Positions 13,101-33,833 are shown, counted from the first letter of the stretch. The stretch: 64,000 nt of DNA from Ascaris suum (GCA_013433145.1 CM024182.1:3582501-3646500), one strand, 5' to 3'. The notes: generated by a model from the letters alone, not told the origin. Program-made: numbers and translations.

Positions 13101-15358
13101 TGCACAATTAATATATATGTTAGAAAATTGATGATTAATCAATCGTGAAAAAAATTTAATAGTTATACTATTAATGCTGCCGATATTAATTTTTTGCAGA
13201 GTTATTTTTGAAATGTTTTAAAAGCAAAAGCACTTTAAAACTCATTCGTCATTCCGCCCAGGTGTTCATGAAAAACCATAATTTACTGTCACATTAAAAA
13301 ATGTCGCCAATTTTTTCCTCGAAAACGACTATATGCGATTTTCCATTAATCGCTATTATGGCAGTGATATATTGCCGGATATTTGTTTATAAGTATTTAT
13401 TTCCGCTCAATTTGTAATTTTGTCGACTGTTATGTGCGCTCTTTACGACGATAGTGCAACGTATTGCAACATCGAATAAATTGTTATCATCCGAGTATTT
13501 GACGCTCAATGACAAAATCTATTTCCTTTTGCGATGAAGATGTGCCTCAGCGATAATGAGTATTGAAGATCTTTCCTCCCTTTTCATTTCTTCTATTCGG
13601 CTTTCTATCTTTTCGTAAGTAAATTAAAATGACTTTCTATTTCCGCATAGGTATTCGTTTCCGTCTTTTTCTCTTAAATCATGAACTAATATATTCAAGT
13701 CATTAAAAATGAACCACATCTGACCTTAGTGGGATGAACTTGAAGTGAAAGAGTCTTTTCGATACTCATAAGCTTCATTATAAATGGTAAATGAGTCTCG
13801 TTTGCGTTTCGTTCGTAGACGCTCTTCTCGCTTTCGGTTATATAGCTCGACAGCTTCATGTTGGTACGCTTCACACGTGCTGGACCATCCGGATGTGTTC
13901 CCATCCATAACTGAAATTAAATAACGGTAGAATATGCATGATTCGATGAAAAGTTAGTGTTGATTTATCTGACATCGATATCGCAAAAATTCCTTTCACT
14001 CCGTCTCCGCCAGTTTTACACATACGCACTTTATAATGCATACCTGCCTACACTACTTATGCACACATGTTCATAGCACCTGTACAAAAGTAGTCCACTT
14101 CGGGTCACGGTCATTAATAAATGGTTCATCACCCGTCTACGCTACACGTGGAATGAAAAAAAAGTAAAAGTCATACACTCTGTTTTGTGATCAGTTTTGC
14201 AATCAATTTCACAGCGGAAGTTAAAGTGGTTGAAAATTTCCGCACACCAAACGATAGATGAGTGCAGTGTAGATGCGATTGCTTGACGAGCAATTACTGC
14301 AGAACAAATGTGACTCGTTAATGGGTTATCTCTGAGTTCGAATTCTCAAGAAACTCCCCTAGTTTTTTTGATGATTTTAATCACCCCGATTCGGAACAAG
14401 AACAGGTGAGTGCTCCCTGCAAAAGTGGGTAGTTGGGTCATCGGGTGAACTCTTGCCAGTCGAATCTCTTTCCCTTTCCTGTCCTCCGTATTTCCCTCTC
14501 TCTCTTTCTTCTGCTGAATTTCCAGGTGAAATTTGCGACATAGTATGAATTGATACTTTAAAAAATAGAAGGTGGTATGCTAAGGAAACCGTCAAGCGGA
14601 GTGGCAAAATGTGTTTCTATATACTCTTTCAGTTTTAAAGAACCAGCCGGCTGCAGATGTTCAAAAGGCTAAAGATGGGTGCGCACAACTTGAGTACCAT
14701 GATCCGGATTAAATTTTTGATATACTGAAACTAAACTCGATCTCGGTCCAGGTCGGGCTGCAAACTCGTCCAAAAAACTAACGATGTATCGGCTCAGACA
14801 TCTATATGCAGTATGTTGAATTTTCATTTCTTGGCTACTTATAGCACCTATGTAAGATATGAGGAAATACTAAAATAAACCTGAAATAGTCAGTAAAAGA
14901 AACGATAGGTGATGAGAGGATGTAAAGTGCAGTAAATCCTTCAAAAAGTAGCGATTACCACTCAATGCTACAGGACCTTCAAATTGCAGCGTTTGTGTTG
15001 CGTCTATACTGATAAATTTTTGATGTTAGGCAATGCTAAGAGGCATTTTCTAAAACTAAACTATTCTTCAAAGTGCAACAGACATTTCTCATATTGTAGA
15101 GAAAATAAAATTTCGAGTTTTCAGGCGGAAATGAGAAACTCCTAAAGACATATTAACACCAACTTCAGCGTAGGATTTGTCCGAGTCGATTTTGGTATCG
15201 TGGCCAGCCGCATAAATCCTTGCAACCTCGCTGTTCATACCTTTTTTTCCCCAAGCATAATTCTGCACATGGCATTGCAATCGCTCCATGATGCTCTCCT
15301 GTGTAGTTGATCTTTCCATATATTCATTCATTTTCAAACGATCAATAGCCGCTGACAT
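7149..15358 (-). CDS. MPI: Mannose-6-phosphate isomerase, type I (8 exons)
   Basis: Interconverts fructose-6-P and mannose-6-P in the cytosol, feeding GDP-mannose and glycosylation; a zinc cupin enzyme. Exons, 5' to 3': 15358-15164, 13910-13725, 12603-12462, 11263-11063, 9810-9643, 9207-8999, 7676-7584, 7538-7149. All junctions are GT-AG, phases agree, and the joined frame is 527 residues. Family signatures: QNYAWG in exon 1, LWMGTHPDG opening exon 2, zinc ligands Gln122 and His124 (LSLQVHP), Glu149 (NHKPE) and His292 (LHAYLSG), and the active-site Arg311 in [16 protein letters not shown]. Human MPI has 423 residues. The extra length is about 20 residues before the core, an insert in the C-terminal cupin and a tail of about 50. 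Start ATG 15358 is the first in the open frame. The exon 7 acceptor (TTTAGAG) is the weakest junction. Confidence 0.95.
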
Positions 15359-17655
15359 ATAACAACATGAAGTGCAAATACAAAATATAATTACTTAAAA
15401 GTAACCTTCACGTTACGCAAATTAGAGGAAAATGGCTCTTCAAAAAACAAGAATTGGTTTATCGAATCTTTTTTTACTTCTCAGCTTACAATAGTAGCGG
15501 CATAAGTGCAAATATTACGACAGAAATCAGCTGTGAATTGTGCTAACGGCAAGCGCGCGGCACTGCAATCGGTTCTGTAGCACTTGATGGCACAGGTGAG
15601 CGGATTTAAGACCGGAAACAGAATAAGAATCAGAAAATGAAAATGATAAAAATATTGTCGACGTGTTTTTCACTTATAACCACAATGAATGAAAATATGG
15701 ATCGTTAAAGAACCTGAGCGCTACACATACAGAGGAAATTAACAGCTTCCGCTTGCAATTGTTCAATCACTTCAGCTAAACTTCAATTAACAGCACATTT
15801 CACCCATTTGTTATCTTCACTATATTCGTAAAGCAGTAACGAACACTGTAATAAATACTGCAAAAAAAACCTTTCTTAAAAATACGTTTCGCCTTTCATG
15901 AAGGCCATGACTTTATGGCGGAATACACTGTTGCCATATCACTGGAAAATTCTGCTTAATCAAAGATAACGTTTTGTTTAAACGATGAAAAATGCTACAA
16001 TAGAGATCAGAAAAATATATACAAAGCTTTGTTCTAATAAAAAAAATTATTCAATAATTTCGCAGCAAAAGAAGCGTACTTTTAATTAGATATGCAAAAA
16101 AGAGAATCACTATGAGAATTGCGCAGTGGATTGTCAAGTAGAACATTTGCAAGTAAAACAACACCAGGCGACTTGAATTGAACCGTTCGTCAATGGGATT
16201 CTAAAGAAAGCGTAAAAAATGTGATAGACAGTGCCCGATGGGTCCGAGCAAACTTTATTATTTATAGGTCCTCAACATCTGAAGTCTCGTCGATGGAAAA
16301 TTCGGACGATTATTCTGCTAGCACAGCTACACGAAAGAATAACCGATCGAGAAATTATACAAAGTTGTAAGAGTGCGAAAAGTGACAGCTATTTGGTCTA
16401 TAGGAGCAAAGTGACCTTAAATAAAGAGATAGAATAGAAATCGTCGATTGGTAGGTTGGCTACTGACTCGGTCTATTTTAGCTGGAGCGGCGCTCTCATA
16501 TGGAGATCGTATCGGCGTGAATTTGGAAGAATGTGCTCGGCGTGAACTTCTTGCAACAAACTTCTCAGCCCACAATACTTTATCGCATTCAAGAATCGCT
16601 CTCAAGAAAACGTCAATGAGACTCTTTGCGATGGATTCCGCTCGTTAATGTCGTCGACCGATGCCATCAGTAAATAATGCGAATCGATTTGCTTTCTGAT
16701 TTGATATTTACTTATTTGTGTTTTGTGATTTGAAATCTGTGAAATCGTTCTCAGAGATATTTAGTGAAAATATATGCAGAAAATTCTTTCAAATACTCTT
16801 TATTTCTCACGCTTTCGTATAGAAGTCAGATATACATTGTGCTATATGTTGTCTTCGAAAAATTATTCTCTTCAACAATAAAAGTTTCTCGAAAAATTCG
16901 ATTTTTACTGATACTATCCCATCATTTTGTTGCATTTATCTATATAGTATATGTCTACTAACTATCTATGTATGCTAACAACAATTATTATAAAAAGGTG
17001 TTAATCGCTTCGAAATTTCATTAAAATCCACCACTTATTGTAAGAGTTATTGGAAACGAATATGCAGTAAATGATGATCTATGATTTGCACTCGGATTGG
17101 CTGAAAACAAAATAATCCAGAAGAAATTTAACAATTAATGACGAGCATTTCAATGAACTTTCAACGATTAGTGCAATTATAATCCATAAGTATATAAGTT
17201 GATTCGCGTTTACAATTTGACTTATTCAATAAATCTTAGTGAAATGAAATTTTTTTTTCAGCTCATGCTATAAGTCGATATATTATATCATATTTTCGAG
17301 TGGAAATAGTTGTTTCATAAAAAGAGAAATTAACTTTTACATTCTTGATTGCAATAATTTAAAGTGAAAGACATGCTATAGGGAAATTTTTGAGAGTTAA
17401 TCGTTTGATTAGAATTATTTCCCTAGTAAATCTTCATTTTTTTCCCCACTTGAGGGTGCAAAATATAGCTAATATTCTTTTAAGTTATATTCTGTTTTTT
17501 TTTCTTAAGAGAACGAAGTGACCTTGATAAACATAAAGGCGAAAAATTGTCATCATAAGGGCAGCAAAGAAGAGACAATTTGACAAGAGAGATAACTTTG
17601 AAAAGTGATCGTACCAATGAAATTACTCATCTGAATAACTATTGACCTATTTCTT

Positions 17656-17716
17656 TGAGCAGAGACCATAACGAAAATAATTTCTATTTTCTATGAGCAG
17701 AGACCTTAACGAAAAT
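17656..17716. repeat. 23-bp direct duplication
   Basis: TGAGCAGAGACC followed by A or T and TAACGAAAAT occurs at 17656-17678 and again at 17694-17716, with one mismatch. Confidence 0.8.
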
Positions 17717-19479
17717 CTCAAAAGACATATCGATTTCAATTTATCGTTTGCATAAATTGACACTGAAATCTATAAGCAAAAAAAAAAAAAAAATTGCACT
17801 GTGCAAATAAAAAATTCCATCATAAGAATTTATCTTACTATCATTAAAGAAAAATGAATTTCCACTCTCTAGTTTGACTCCTTTCAGTTTGATTATTGCT
17901 TTCTCTAATTTTCACTTCCGGTCATCCATAGTCTTTGAATCTTCTCGCCTTTTATAGAACTTAATACAAATAAGGAAATTGTTTGTTTAAGTGAATATAA
18001 TCAAAACAGGTTGATGTTATATGCGAAACAATAAATTAATCAACTTGCTAAGTGAATAAATTCTTCAACCATTTGCTCGATGTAAACTCCTCATCGTTCT
18101 CGAAGAATTCAATGCAACTCAATATCAGAAACTCTTTACAAAGCTTTAACTGCTCGTTGTCATCTATTGTGCAATTGATGAGTACTGTGGCGATTATTTT
18201 TCTATCATTTTTATAAGGTACTAATCATATAAAAATGTAGGAAAAATTTATTCTGTTACAATACCATTAAATTATGTTTTTCTCATCGGAGATATTTGAA
18301 CGCTATATTCGCGCTGAATGGACAATTAATTTTAAAATTCCAAATTATTACAATAAAATCAATAAATATCGATTTTTTTTTTACACTTTTGATGTGCTCA
18401 ATATTTCTCAATGAAAAGAAAGCGATGAAATGAGTAAACTAAAATTCCTTTGATGGAAATTTTTGAAGAGGCAAACAGCGAACACGCTGCTGCGGTCTGC
18501 TCATTTCATCAATCAATTTCACAATTCGCTATATAATGCTTTTGTACTTTAAGCGATCGAAACGCCTTCTCATTTACTCCTGAAAAATATTTGTTTTTCC
18601 TCAATCGAAGTAGATTTAAATATATGCAAATTTTTTAGCATCTTTTAGCGGCTGATACTTCATTCGAAATATTATGCAAATAGTCAATATTTGGTTTGCT
18701 GCCAAAAAAAAAATTAATGTACATACATTTTACCTAATAAGGTTTGTTAACTCCAATGGCTGTTGAGTTCAGGCTGTCAGACGTTCAGACAGACATACAT
18801 ACGTGCGCTTAGACATAACGCCACCGCATTTATAAAGGTATTTGAAAACAGAATTAAAGAATTTTTTAAAGATCAGTTTAACGTACTTTTGGTGTGAGGG
18901 TATTGGTTGCATAACTGTCACCGTACTGCTGGGTTATCTACAATATCGGATAACTCCGAGAAACAGTGCACACTGTTGATGTGGTCAAAGTTCAATCGCT
19001 AAACGAAATTCTTCCGGAAAGAACGAAAATTCCATATCGTATTCAGATATAACTTCCCCATTCCTTTGTAAATAATTATACACAAAAAAACACTTCCATA
19101 GGAAGTAATGAGTACAAAACAAAAGGACATATAAACGTTGAAGCCAATGACACTAAGAACAAGTTTGGCGAATAACCCGTCGAATTCAACCTATTAATAA
19201 TGCAACCAATATTTTGCTTTTAAACATATATATATCGATTTACTTTGAAAATTTTCTATGCATTTATTTTACATATATATTTATACATATACATACATAA
19301 ATACATATATATGTATATATATACACACATATATTCATACATATGTACAAATCCACGTCTATTATATAGCAGTTCATACTTTTTTTTACTTTTCAAATTA
19401 CTCAACCAATATTCGTTAAAAAATTTCAGTATAAGTGATTAAGCTAGCGTCGACTTTATTGTAAAACCTCACTGTCTTC

Positions 19480-19539
19480 AAGTGTTATGCATAACACTTT
19501 GCAACTTTCTTTAACCTGTTACCTGTTACCTGTTACCTG
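19480..19539. repeat. 20-bp perfect palindrome next to ACCTGTT heptamers
   Basis: AAGTGTTATGCATAACACTT at 19480-19499 equals its own reverse complement. Fifteen bases on, ACCTGTT is repeated 3.7 times (19514-19539). The order of a perfect dyad followed by a short tandem array is seen directly; any protein-binding role is a guess. Confidence 0.75.
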
Positions 19540-22500
19540 CGAGATACAGGTAAACGCTAACATATTCTCGTTTTTCACTCTGTTGTTGAATTTTTTTGTC
19601 ATCGCAGTTATACAGTATTGTTTATATCATCGATAGTCATCAGTAGAATTCTTCTGCTATTAATTTATAAGAAACTTACATCTCACTATTTTTAGATGAA
19701 ATTTATATCCTCTCAAAATTTGGTACTCAATAAATAGCACGCTGCCAAAGATTGCCTTGTCCACTAGGAAAGCGAACTCTGAAAATTTCCACGAAATTTC
19801 TCATTTCATTCGTTTTCATAAATGAAGGGCGCTTTAAAGACCAAATATTTTGACTAATGAAGACGCCATAGTAATTTTTTTATTTGAAATTTTCAAAAAC
19901 CTTCCTCTTTCTCGAGAATTTCTCAACCGATTGTGATTCATTTCCGATAAAACCGGATAATCGTGTTTAACCTCATTTTCCGACCCTAAATTAAGGGAAA
20001 AGAAAGTCTTTAGCGAGATAATTAATCACATCTGAATCGCAATGTCAATAATGCAAATGGAATTAAAACTGGTTGGAAGCAACCTAATTGTCATATACAT
20101 TTTATTAGTCATTCTTTTCGTTATTAAGACTTGCTGACTAAACAAACAGAGGAAGCACTCTATAGAGAAGTTTAGCTGTCTGCTTAAAAGAAGGTTTTTG
20201 TCTATCGTACCTCTGCAGGTATATCTCAGGTGATCCATTTCAATTAAAAGCAGTTGAAATATTTTATTCCATTTACCGATACCGAATATAAAATCATTGA
20301 GATTTAAATTATTAGGACTTGAAGAGCGATTTCGAGTAGTTGAGTATGCTTCAGAATTTAATTACGTCACATATAGTCGTAATTAAAAAGGATCGGCATA
20401 TATGTGCTGCCAAATTATGTAGCACCAGTGAATAAAAGGCCATGTGGAGTGGGGGAGGGGAGGGGGGGGGGAAAGGAAAAAGGAGTGATGGAGGGTGGGA
20501 GGAGGTGGAAAGTGAGAGAGATCAGAGTGTGGGGCATCCTTATGCAATGCCGATTGTTGACGGCAGCTTAAAGATGGCGTTACATGCGTTCTAGCTTTCG
20601 ACACGACTGATTTCGACAACATAGTATGCGCCCACATCGGATATACAAATTAATGGTTGCGGTCATATAAAGACAATATTTTTGCATAAAGCCCAATGCT
20701 GGAAATATGCACAAAGTATCTGGTGAAATTCTAAAACTGCATGATTCCATGCTAATAAACCCAATAGATAAGAGCAGAGGAATGTGCGTAGTGCGGTCAT
20801 GAGCATGAGGTTTAGTAATTTCGCCCACGAAATCAAACTTTTCTATAAACTGCAAACAAATAACAAAATATAAACTATAATACATTCATATTCGACATGG
20901 TCAAAGCGCTTATACAAATCTTCGACATCGGTGTTCCTTCGTTTTAGCTAACAGGTGTAGAGCGAAAAACCAATCTGTCTGAAGAGCTAATATTGAAAGT
21001 CATATCGAGGTGCACAGAAATTTCGTGATTTGAGTGACTCCGGAGTCGGAACTCTCGAACAGACAGACAGACAAAAACAAATCGATCGCGCGAAGACGAC
21101 GGCGCCATATTGAGCTTTGCAAGTATAAACTTGTAAACATAAGTTAAAAAGAAATGTTGAGGTTCATAACCGGAAACGAGAGAAGAAATTAGCTGGAATT
21201 TTATGCTGGATCGCCTGAGGGATTATCTAGGGCATAAATGCCCAATGGTCGAAATTTTCCCTATTATAAAAGAAATAATGTGGAATGAAATGAAATGATG
21301 AGCATCAACAGTCAACATTACATTACTTGTACTCCACGTTAACTTTTCGAAAACATCATTTATGACGTCTATTATTTTATATCTTTAATGCATTCCAATA
21401 AATATGCAATAGCACAAATACTTTCCACTATAATAAGAGCATGATTTTAGCACTTTTGATGTAAATAACATAATATTTAAATGTGAAGTAATATGATAAA
21501 GGTTTTCCCATTCTATTTAGAAAAATGAAATTTAAAGATTTATCACCTAAGAGTACTGCACTCTTTCGCTGAAGTAGGTTTTTCGGGAATTTATGTTATG
21601 AAGCATCTCATAGCGTAGTGCCAACCCTATATATTATGATCCCAGCTCTTCATATTATTCAAAAAAAAATTCTCCACGTTTATAGTGCGTCAAGAAAGGT
21701 GTCATTAAAACGAGCGACTAGTGTCATTAGAAATTAAATACGCATAGGGCGGAAACAACACGTATAGTGCGATAGGAAACCGGTGACCATTGACAATGCA
21801 GTTTCGGCATCGAGAATCACAAGCCTACTATTAATGAAAGACGATCACTAAGGATTGATGGAAGATGGCTGGATGAATCGACACGCGGCGTTGATAGACA
21901 ATGCGGCTGAAAGGAAGAGATCAAATTGGGTCAACTATAATGAACAAGAGGCATAGCAGTATAAACTTGGCAGCACTGTTCGTTCACCGATTTCACCATT
22001 GTCGTCCGATTGCATTCCTCATTTGGTTCGACGACACATCGGTTTATCTTTGATGCGTCGCTGACGTCATCTCGGGAGCACCTTCCGTCGTCGCCTTGCA
22101 ACCTCACAGTTGCTCATTGTTCAGTGGGTTCGTTAGCATCCGGTTCATCAACCATTGCCGACGATTGTGATTATTTGTGTCAATGCAAACGAGTAGTGGG
22201 TAGATTGACAAGAATGACCGACAATCAAAAGAATATTGCAACGCACTGATTTGCAAGTCGATCTTGTATTTTTAAGCACCTTTCAAGTATATTTGTTAGT
22301 TTTTTTTTTCACAACTACTTCTAACAATTTTTGTAGGTCGTTCAAGAAGCGCAAATGTCGACTATTAATTTTTCGATAAAATGTCGAATCTAAGAATTTA
22401 AAGGAATGTTTAGCCGTTTTCACCACAAATCTCTGTACATTTAGGCAGATATTCGAGTTGTTTCGTCTGAATTTTGATTGCTTTCAGAGACAGCAAACAT

Positions 22501-25500
22501 CCGTTTAGTGCCACTCTTTGATTGATCACTCAAAATTTGTGGGAAATCATTCCAAAAGTCAAACGAGCGTGATCACTGCCTCAATAAGAATCCGCAGGAT
22601 TTGATATGAACCAATAAATGTGATTATTTTTTATCACTTTATGGTGCTCATATTTGTATCAATTTCTTATAGAATTTTTTGAATATTAAACGACGAGAAA
22701 ATTTCAACGAAGAATGCACTAAGATAGCAATAAAAGGTGTTATGATAACACGTATTTCCATGTTGAAATAAATGCGCACTTCAACCAGGAAGTAATTTTG
22801 ATTTGCCCATATTGCACGACAGTGCTTCACAACAATGAAAGATGGAAGCGCAAGAATACTTTTGCAAAAAAAATGCGACAACATATCGCCTGGATATTTG
22901 AGCATCGATGAAGCCATTGAATCGTTACCGATTTATGATAAAGCGCCTTCTCCAATGGCCAATATGGCCAAATGGCCAAATATAGTTTCCAACTTTTAGA
23001 CGTCAGGAAAATAAAACTACATAAGTTCATTGTTGCGCAATACAGTTTATTACCGAAACTTGTCAGTTATCGGAAAGCATTGAACTTATCGAGAACACTC
23101 AAGTATTACCTGAAAGCAACTAACAACTTAAATCATGGCGTCTACATATCAGATTCTTGTCTCATTTGTTTATGGAGATTTATATCCATATTCCATCGTT
23201 ATAGGCAATAGAACAATTGGTCTCATTTAAAGATGCTAAAAATGAGCGATGCAACAAAACATAGAATAAAGAATAAAAATTTATATAATCAAAACATGGC
23301 ATTAAAAACATTTAAAGCATAATAAAATAGACGAGAATATAAATGAATAAATGAGAGTTGTGCAGGTGTAGAAAAACATGAAAACAGCAAAATACGAAAC
23401 CCGTTTGGTGTATGTAACAATCATAACGTAGAGCATTCCGACGATGAGTGGCACCATAGCAAGTCTTCAACGTTCATCTAATGATGCAAAAACAACGTTC
23501 TCTGCTCGTTCTTATTAAATGCAAAAAGAAAGGATAGAAAACTAAAGTCTTAAGGGAACAGACTAGTTGATAATGATAAAGAAATATGATAAAGATATTG
23601 TGATATTGAGATATTCATATTTTTGCATTATATCGCAAAGAGAATTTGAGTGAGTGATAAAAAAAATGACGTTATCAATCATTAATATTTTAATGTGCAA
23701 AAAAAAACCGCTATGTAGTAATTGTAGATATAGGTTATCATTTGTAAAGTCATCTCTAAGAAAAAGTTTTTAGTAAGCCTGTAAAAAGATATTCGGAAAT
23801 TACTATGAATCCAGGATCATAAGAATAAGACAGTAAAAGGAGAGGAAACAAGAGTAGAAAACGATTTAGATAAGAAGAAGGAGGAGTTGATTTTCAAGAG
23901 TACCAGCGAAGTTTTTCTACCGCTGACAGCTATCACCTGACAATCACTAATAGGAGAAACCACTGACTCGAGTAACTGGTAGGAAGGCTAAGAGTTCTTC
24001 TGAAATCTATATAAAACCGATATTCTGCAATATTGCGGACATCTTAGTACATCATCCAGTCAGATATATAAAGCAAATATCGATGAGGAAGGCATTATTT
24101 ACTATTCAAAAATTGGTGCAACTGGTTGGTTCAATTTGAAATACCGTAGGTGAGTTGATATCATTCACTGTTTTTACCACGTGATCCCTATTTATTGAAA
24201 TGCTGCGATAACCATGCAGATGTGCATCAAAATCGATGTGCTAAAATGAAAAGCATCCAGCATCAAGCACTAAAATTATTTTGTGAGTCAGCAGCATCGG
24301 AAGTACAATATCACAGGAATAGATAGAATAAGAGCATAAAGCGATTGTTTGGAGCCATATTAATTACTATATTCGTCAAAGAAACTGGGACGTAATCAAT
24401 TGCAAAAGGTGGATCCCCTTAATGAGTATATCAGGTGACGGGTATATGGCAAACAAAACTTGCGACATGGAAAACAATATTCAATACGCAGTGCACTATT
24501 CACTTATGAGTACAAGTTGATAATAATTTTTAAGTCTTAATATGATTGCATTATTAGTAAAGCAAGTATACTTCAATAATGAAGAAAACGATTTGCTAAA
24601 GCGCAAAGAGTAGTATTAAATTGAAGACAAAACCAAACATCAGTATGCAAATGGAACTCCGATTTAAAACAACAATAACGACAAATCACACAAATGAAGA
24701 ACATCAAGTCAGAGATCAGTGCGATAACGACCATTGTATAGACCAACCGGAAATGACCTTCAATGAACTGAGATGAGCGTTTAGAATTCTTCTATGCACT
24801 CGTAGAAGTATCAGCAATGTTGCAATACACTGCAAAAGTCTCTGAGGAATTTTGATGGGCTAAGCATTAATAAAATTTCAAATGAGTTGTCCATTTTTTT
24901 CCATCTCTTCCAGCTATGGAAAAAAAATCTCACAAAGAGGTATAAAATTTAAAACGCTGATGTAGATATATATTGCAAAATTTGAAACGATTTTTCAAAA
25001 TATGCGGTACCAAATGATAAGAATTGCCAAATGTTGATGAGAGTAGAAAGTTATGAAGGTTTGGAATTGAGCTGTTTATTTCCATAATAATTTCTAAATC
25101 GAAATGATCGGTTCTATTTAGAAGAATGCGCGGGTTCTATTTTCTCATTAGCCCCCTCCTCTCACCATCACCTATCCAACTCATCGATCCATCTAATGCA
25201 TCTTGGAAAAGTCAAGACATAAGTGAAACAAATTGTCGAACTTCTCTATCCCATTCAAGCGATTCTGCTCGTTAATGAAATACATTTAAAAATTCTTTTA
25301 TGCGATAGGTATGCAATTCATCGTTCACCTCTTCACAAAGGTTTTTCGGAGAGATTTTGAAGAATTTATTAAGCTCTAACACACATAATTTCCGCAAATA
25401 CTTTTCGCTTCTTTTACAAGAGAAGAAGCTAAAAAATTATTTCCAATAGAAACGCTAAAATATTCAAAAGTTTCGCTCATGTTCAATGATAATTTCGTGG

Positions 25501-27652
25501 ACATTCGTTTATTTCAACGGTGAGCACTTTTTTCTACCGTTGTTCACTTGCAAATATGGTCACTTGTCTCATCGAATATGTTGGAATGCTTTCATCTTTT
25601 CAATAATTCAATAGCTGGAACAACTCTTCAATAATCTTTTTTTTGCTTCAATTTTGTACCCTCGACAAAATAGCTCTAGTTTCTCATTATTCCACTGCAA
25701 TGTATAAAAATGGGACGTGACCGCCAGGTTTTTAAAGATTCAGATGCAAGGATGAAGGTTCATGGCCAATCCCACTTACATCCCCGACCATAAATGTGGA
25801 ATATTTTTATGTTCGATCGATCGAACAATTAAGATGACCAATTCGAGGTAGTAAAAGTCTTGTTAAGCTCTATCACAGCTCTCGATATTCGCATTTCGGA
25901 CGCATCGGAATCCTGTTTTGACGATTTGTCTCTCAGAACATCCTTAAATCCACCTCAATTTCTCGACGGCACTAGGAAGAAATATAAGCAGGAAAAAGGA
26001 ACAACACAGAAGGAACCGTCCTTTGTGAAGCAAGATGTAACTGCTGAAAAATGCTTTAAGATCCACTTAGCAACTTAGGAAAATTTCTTAAATCGAAAAC
26101 ATTTGCACTGTTTTATTGATGCGCTCAAAACTGGCAATGTTTTTGTCCTTTTGCGTGAACAATCCAGCTTTTCCGCCTTGAAAAGTGGTCTCCAACAACC
26201 GATAATACATTTTTCCAAATGTTCATCGATAACCGCTGAAATAAAAATCAAAAATCCCTCCCATTGGAATACAACAGAATAGCCTAATTTCCATACTCAT
26301 AGAGGGGATAGCGCTTGTTTAGTACAAAATTCGTTGAATAAAAACCTCGCCTATGAAGCTGCTTGCAAAAATAAATTTGAATACAACGAGTGTGCCAAAT
26401 TTATCCGCCCAAGAATCGTTCAGATAATGATGAATTCATGTTTTGCGGTAATATAAAGTTGTTGTCAAAGTGATCAATAAAAATAGCATCAACTTACTAT
26501 TACTATTAACTGATGGCTTTAGCAATGTTTATTTATGAAACATGCATACATACACACACACACAAATAAACATCTCACATATGAAAATATAGATAAACAT
26601 ATCCATTCATCGGCTCTAATCACAACTTTTATGCAAAATGCAAAAGCAAATGCAAATATTTCTGCAAAAATATCATATTTCCGGATCAAAGAACTAACTA
26701 AACGACAACTTATAAAATTGTTTTTAACGAAAGAGATTTCGAAAAAAGAAAACGTCAAAGAAATTGAAAAGCGTAAAAGCGTATGAATGCAGAAGAAAAT
26801 GTAAAACATCAGATGTAAGCTTTTCACTTGATCATGTAATATGTACTTACAAATCGCGCAAATCAATTAAAAAATGCATCACACCGATCGCTCCATTCGT
26901 GCTAAAATCTAAGAATTCGCTGAAATTTTTATTCAAATTTATAACTTTTATATAAAGGAACATGTGAATTCAAATACTACAAAAAGTAATGAATCTAATG
27001 CATAAAAATTCAATCATAAAACTATTATTACAATAAAAAAAAAGAATTAAACACAAGAAAGAATTAGTTCAATAAGTTCAGCAATCATTCACAAGAACCA
27101 TTCAACCATTACTCTTAAAGTGTCACAAATACGTACTGGAAAAGGCTCACATACCTCAGTGAATAAATCGGCTGCAATACCTACGATTGAATTAGCTTAG
27201 CGCTCATTTTATGAAAACTCGCTCAATGAATATGAAGGGAAAAAAAAGTAAAAAAAAAAATGAAGCCACGAAGAAATATATATATTTTTTAAAGTGAAAA
27301 TGAACCTTAATAAAATATGACAGTATCAATTTCGACGATCCAGTTCTATGGGGACAATTCTGAAATTTCCTCTCTTGATTGGTGAATGAACCTGACAGGT
27401 GAACGAAATACCTGCCAGTTAGTGCATGAAATTTTATTCAGATGAAACTGTTCCATTAGCAAAGACGTTGTCATAAAAGTGAAGACGATAACTTTTCAAA
27501 GTCGAAATGTTCACACTGAGGAAAAATGATGGCTTTCGTCAGTGGAATAATAAAACAAGAGATTATCGATTGGTCTATAACAATGAATCTGCACTGTGGT
27601 AATAAATGAAAACCTATCTAAAGCGCTTTTAAATCAGACACTATAAATATAA

Positions 27653-27786
<134 letters not shown>

Positions 27787-28480
27787 CAAAATATGCTCTT
27801 AATAGTTTTTCTTAAATTAATCAATGTTCGAAATACAAATAATCACTCCAACTACAAAAAAAATGTAATTTTAATTGCTAAAATGCAAGAAAAAAAAATT
27901 TTTTTGAAATAATGCAAACATTAAACATAAAAGTAATTAAGTATTTAAATTAAAAGTAATTAAATAGTAAATTCTCTCTTCGACGGTGTCCCATCAGCAT
28001 TTATTGCCCAACGAATGAAGTCTGCTGACATTGTTTTTCCTATTTATTGATTGAAAACATGTTTTCTCATAAAAGAACATCAAACAGAGGAACTTCCAAA
28101 AAAAAATATTTTCGGCATTTTTGTTTCGAATTAAGTTCCATTAAACTGAATCAAATTTCGAAAAATTCAAAGGCTATCACGAGGGGAATTATGCAATAAA
28201 CAAATGGGAAAAAGGAGCAAATTCCTGAAAATGTTTTGCAATTTTCGCCACTTATAAAAAAAGAAAAAAAATGGGGAAGTAGGTGAATATATTTTCGCCG
28301 CTAATCACATGTGTAGGTGAAATGGATCGTAATCAACTAAAATGACGTCAGATGAACTATTTCACTCAAATTCAGGCAATTTATCGGCGGGTTCATTGAA
28401 GTGATTTGCATCATTAACAACACCAATATAAATAAAGACAACCATAGTGGAGAATGATCGCTTGATGTTGATTCCAGGAT

Positions 28481-33833
<5,353 letters not shown>

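Noticed and set aside
19514..19539. Short regular repeat considered as CRISPR-like
   Set aside because: Heptamers without spacers in a eukaryotic genome; no array structure anywhere in the window.
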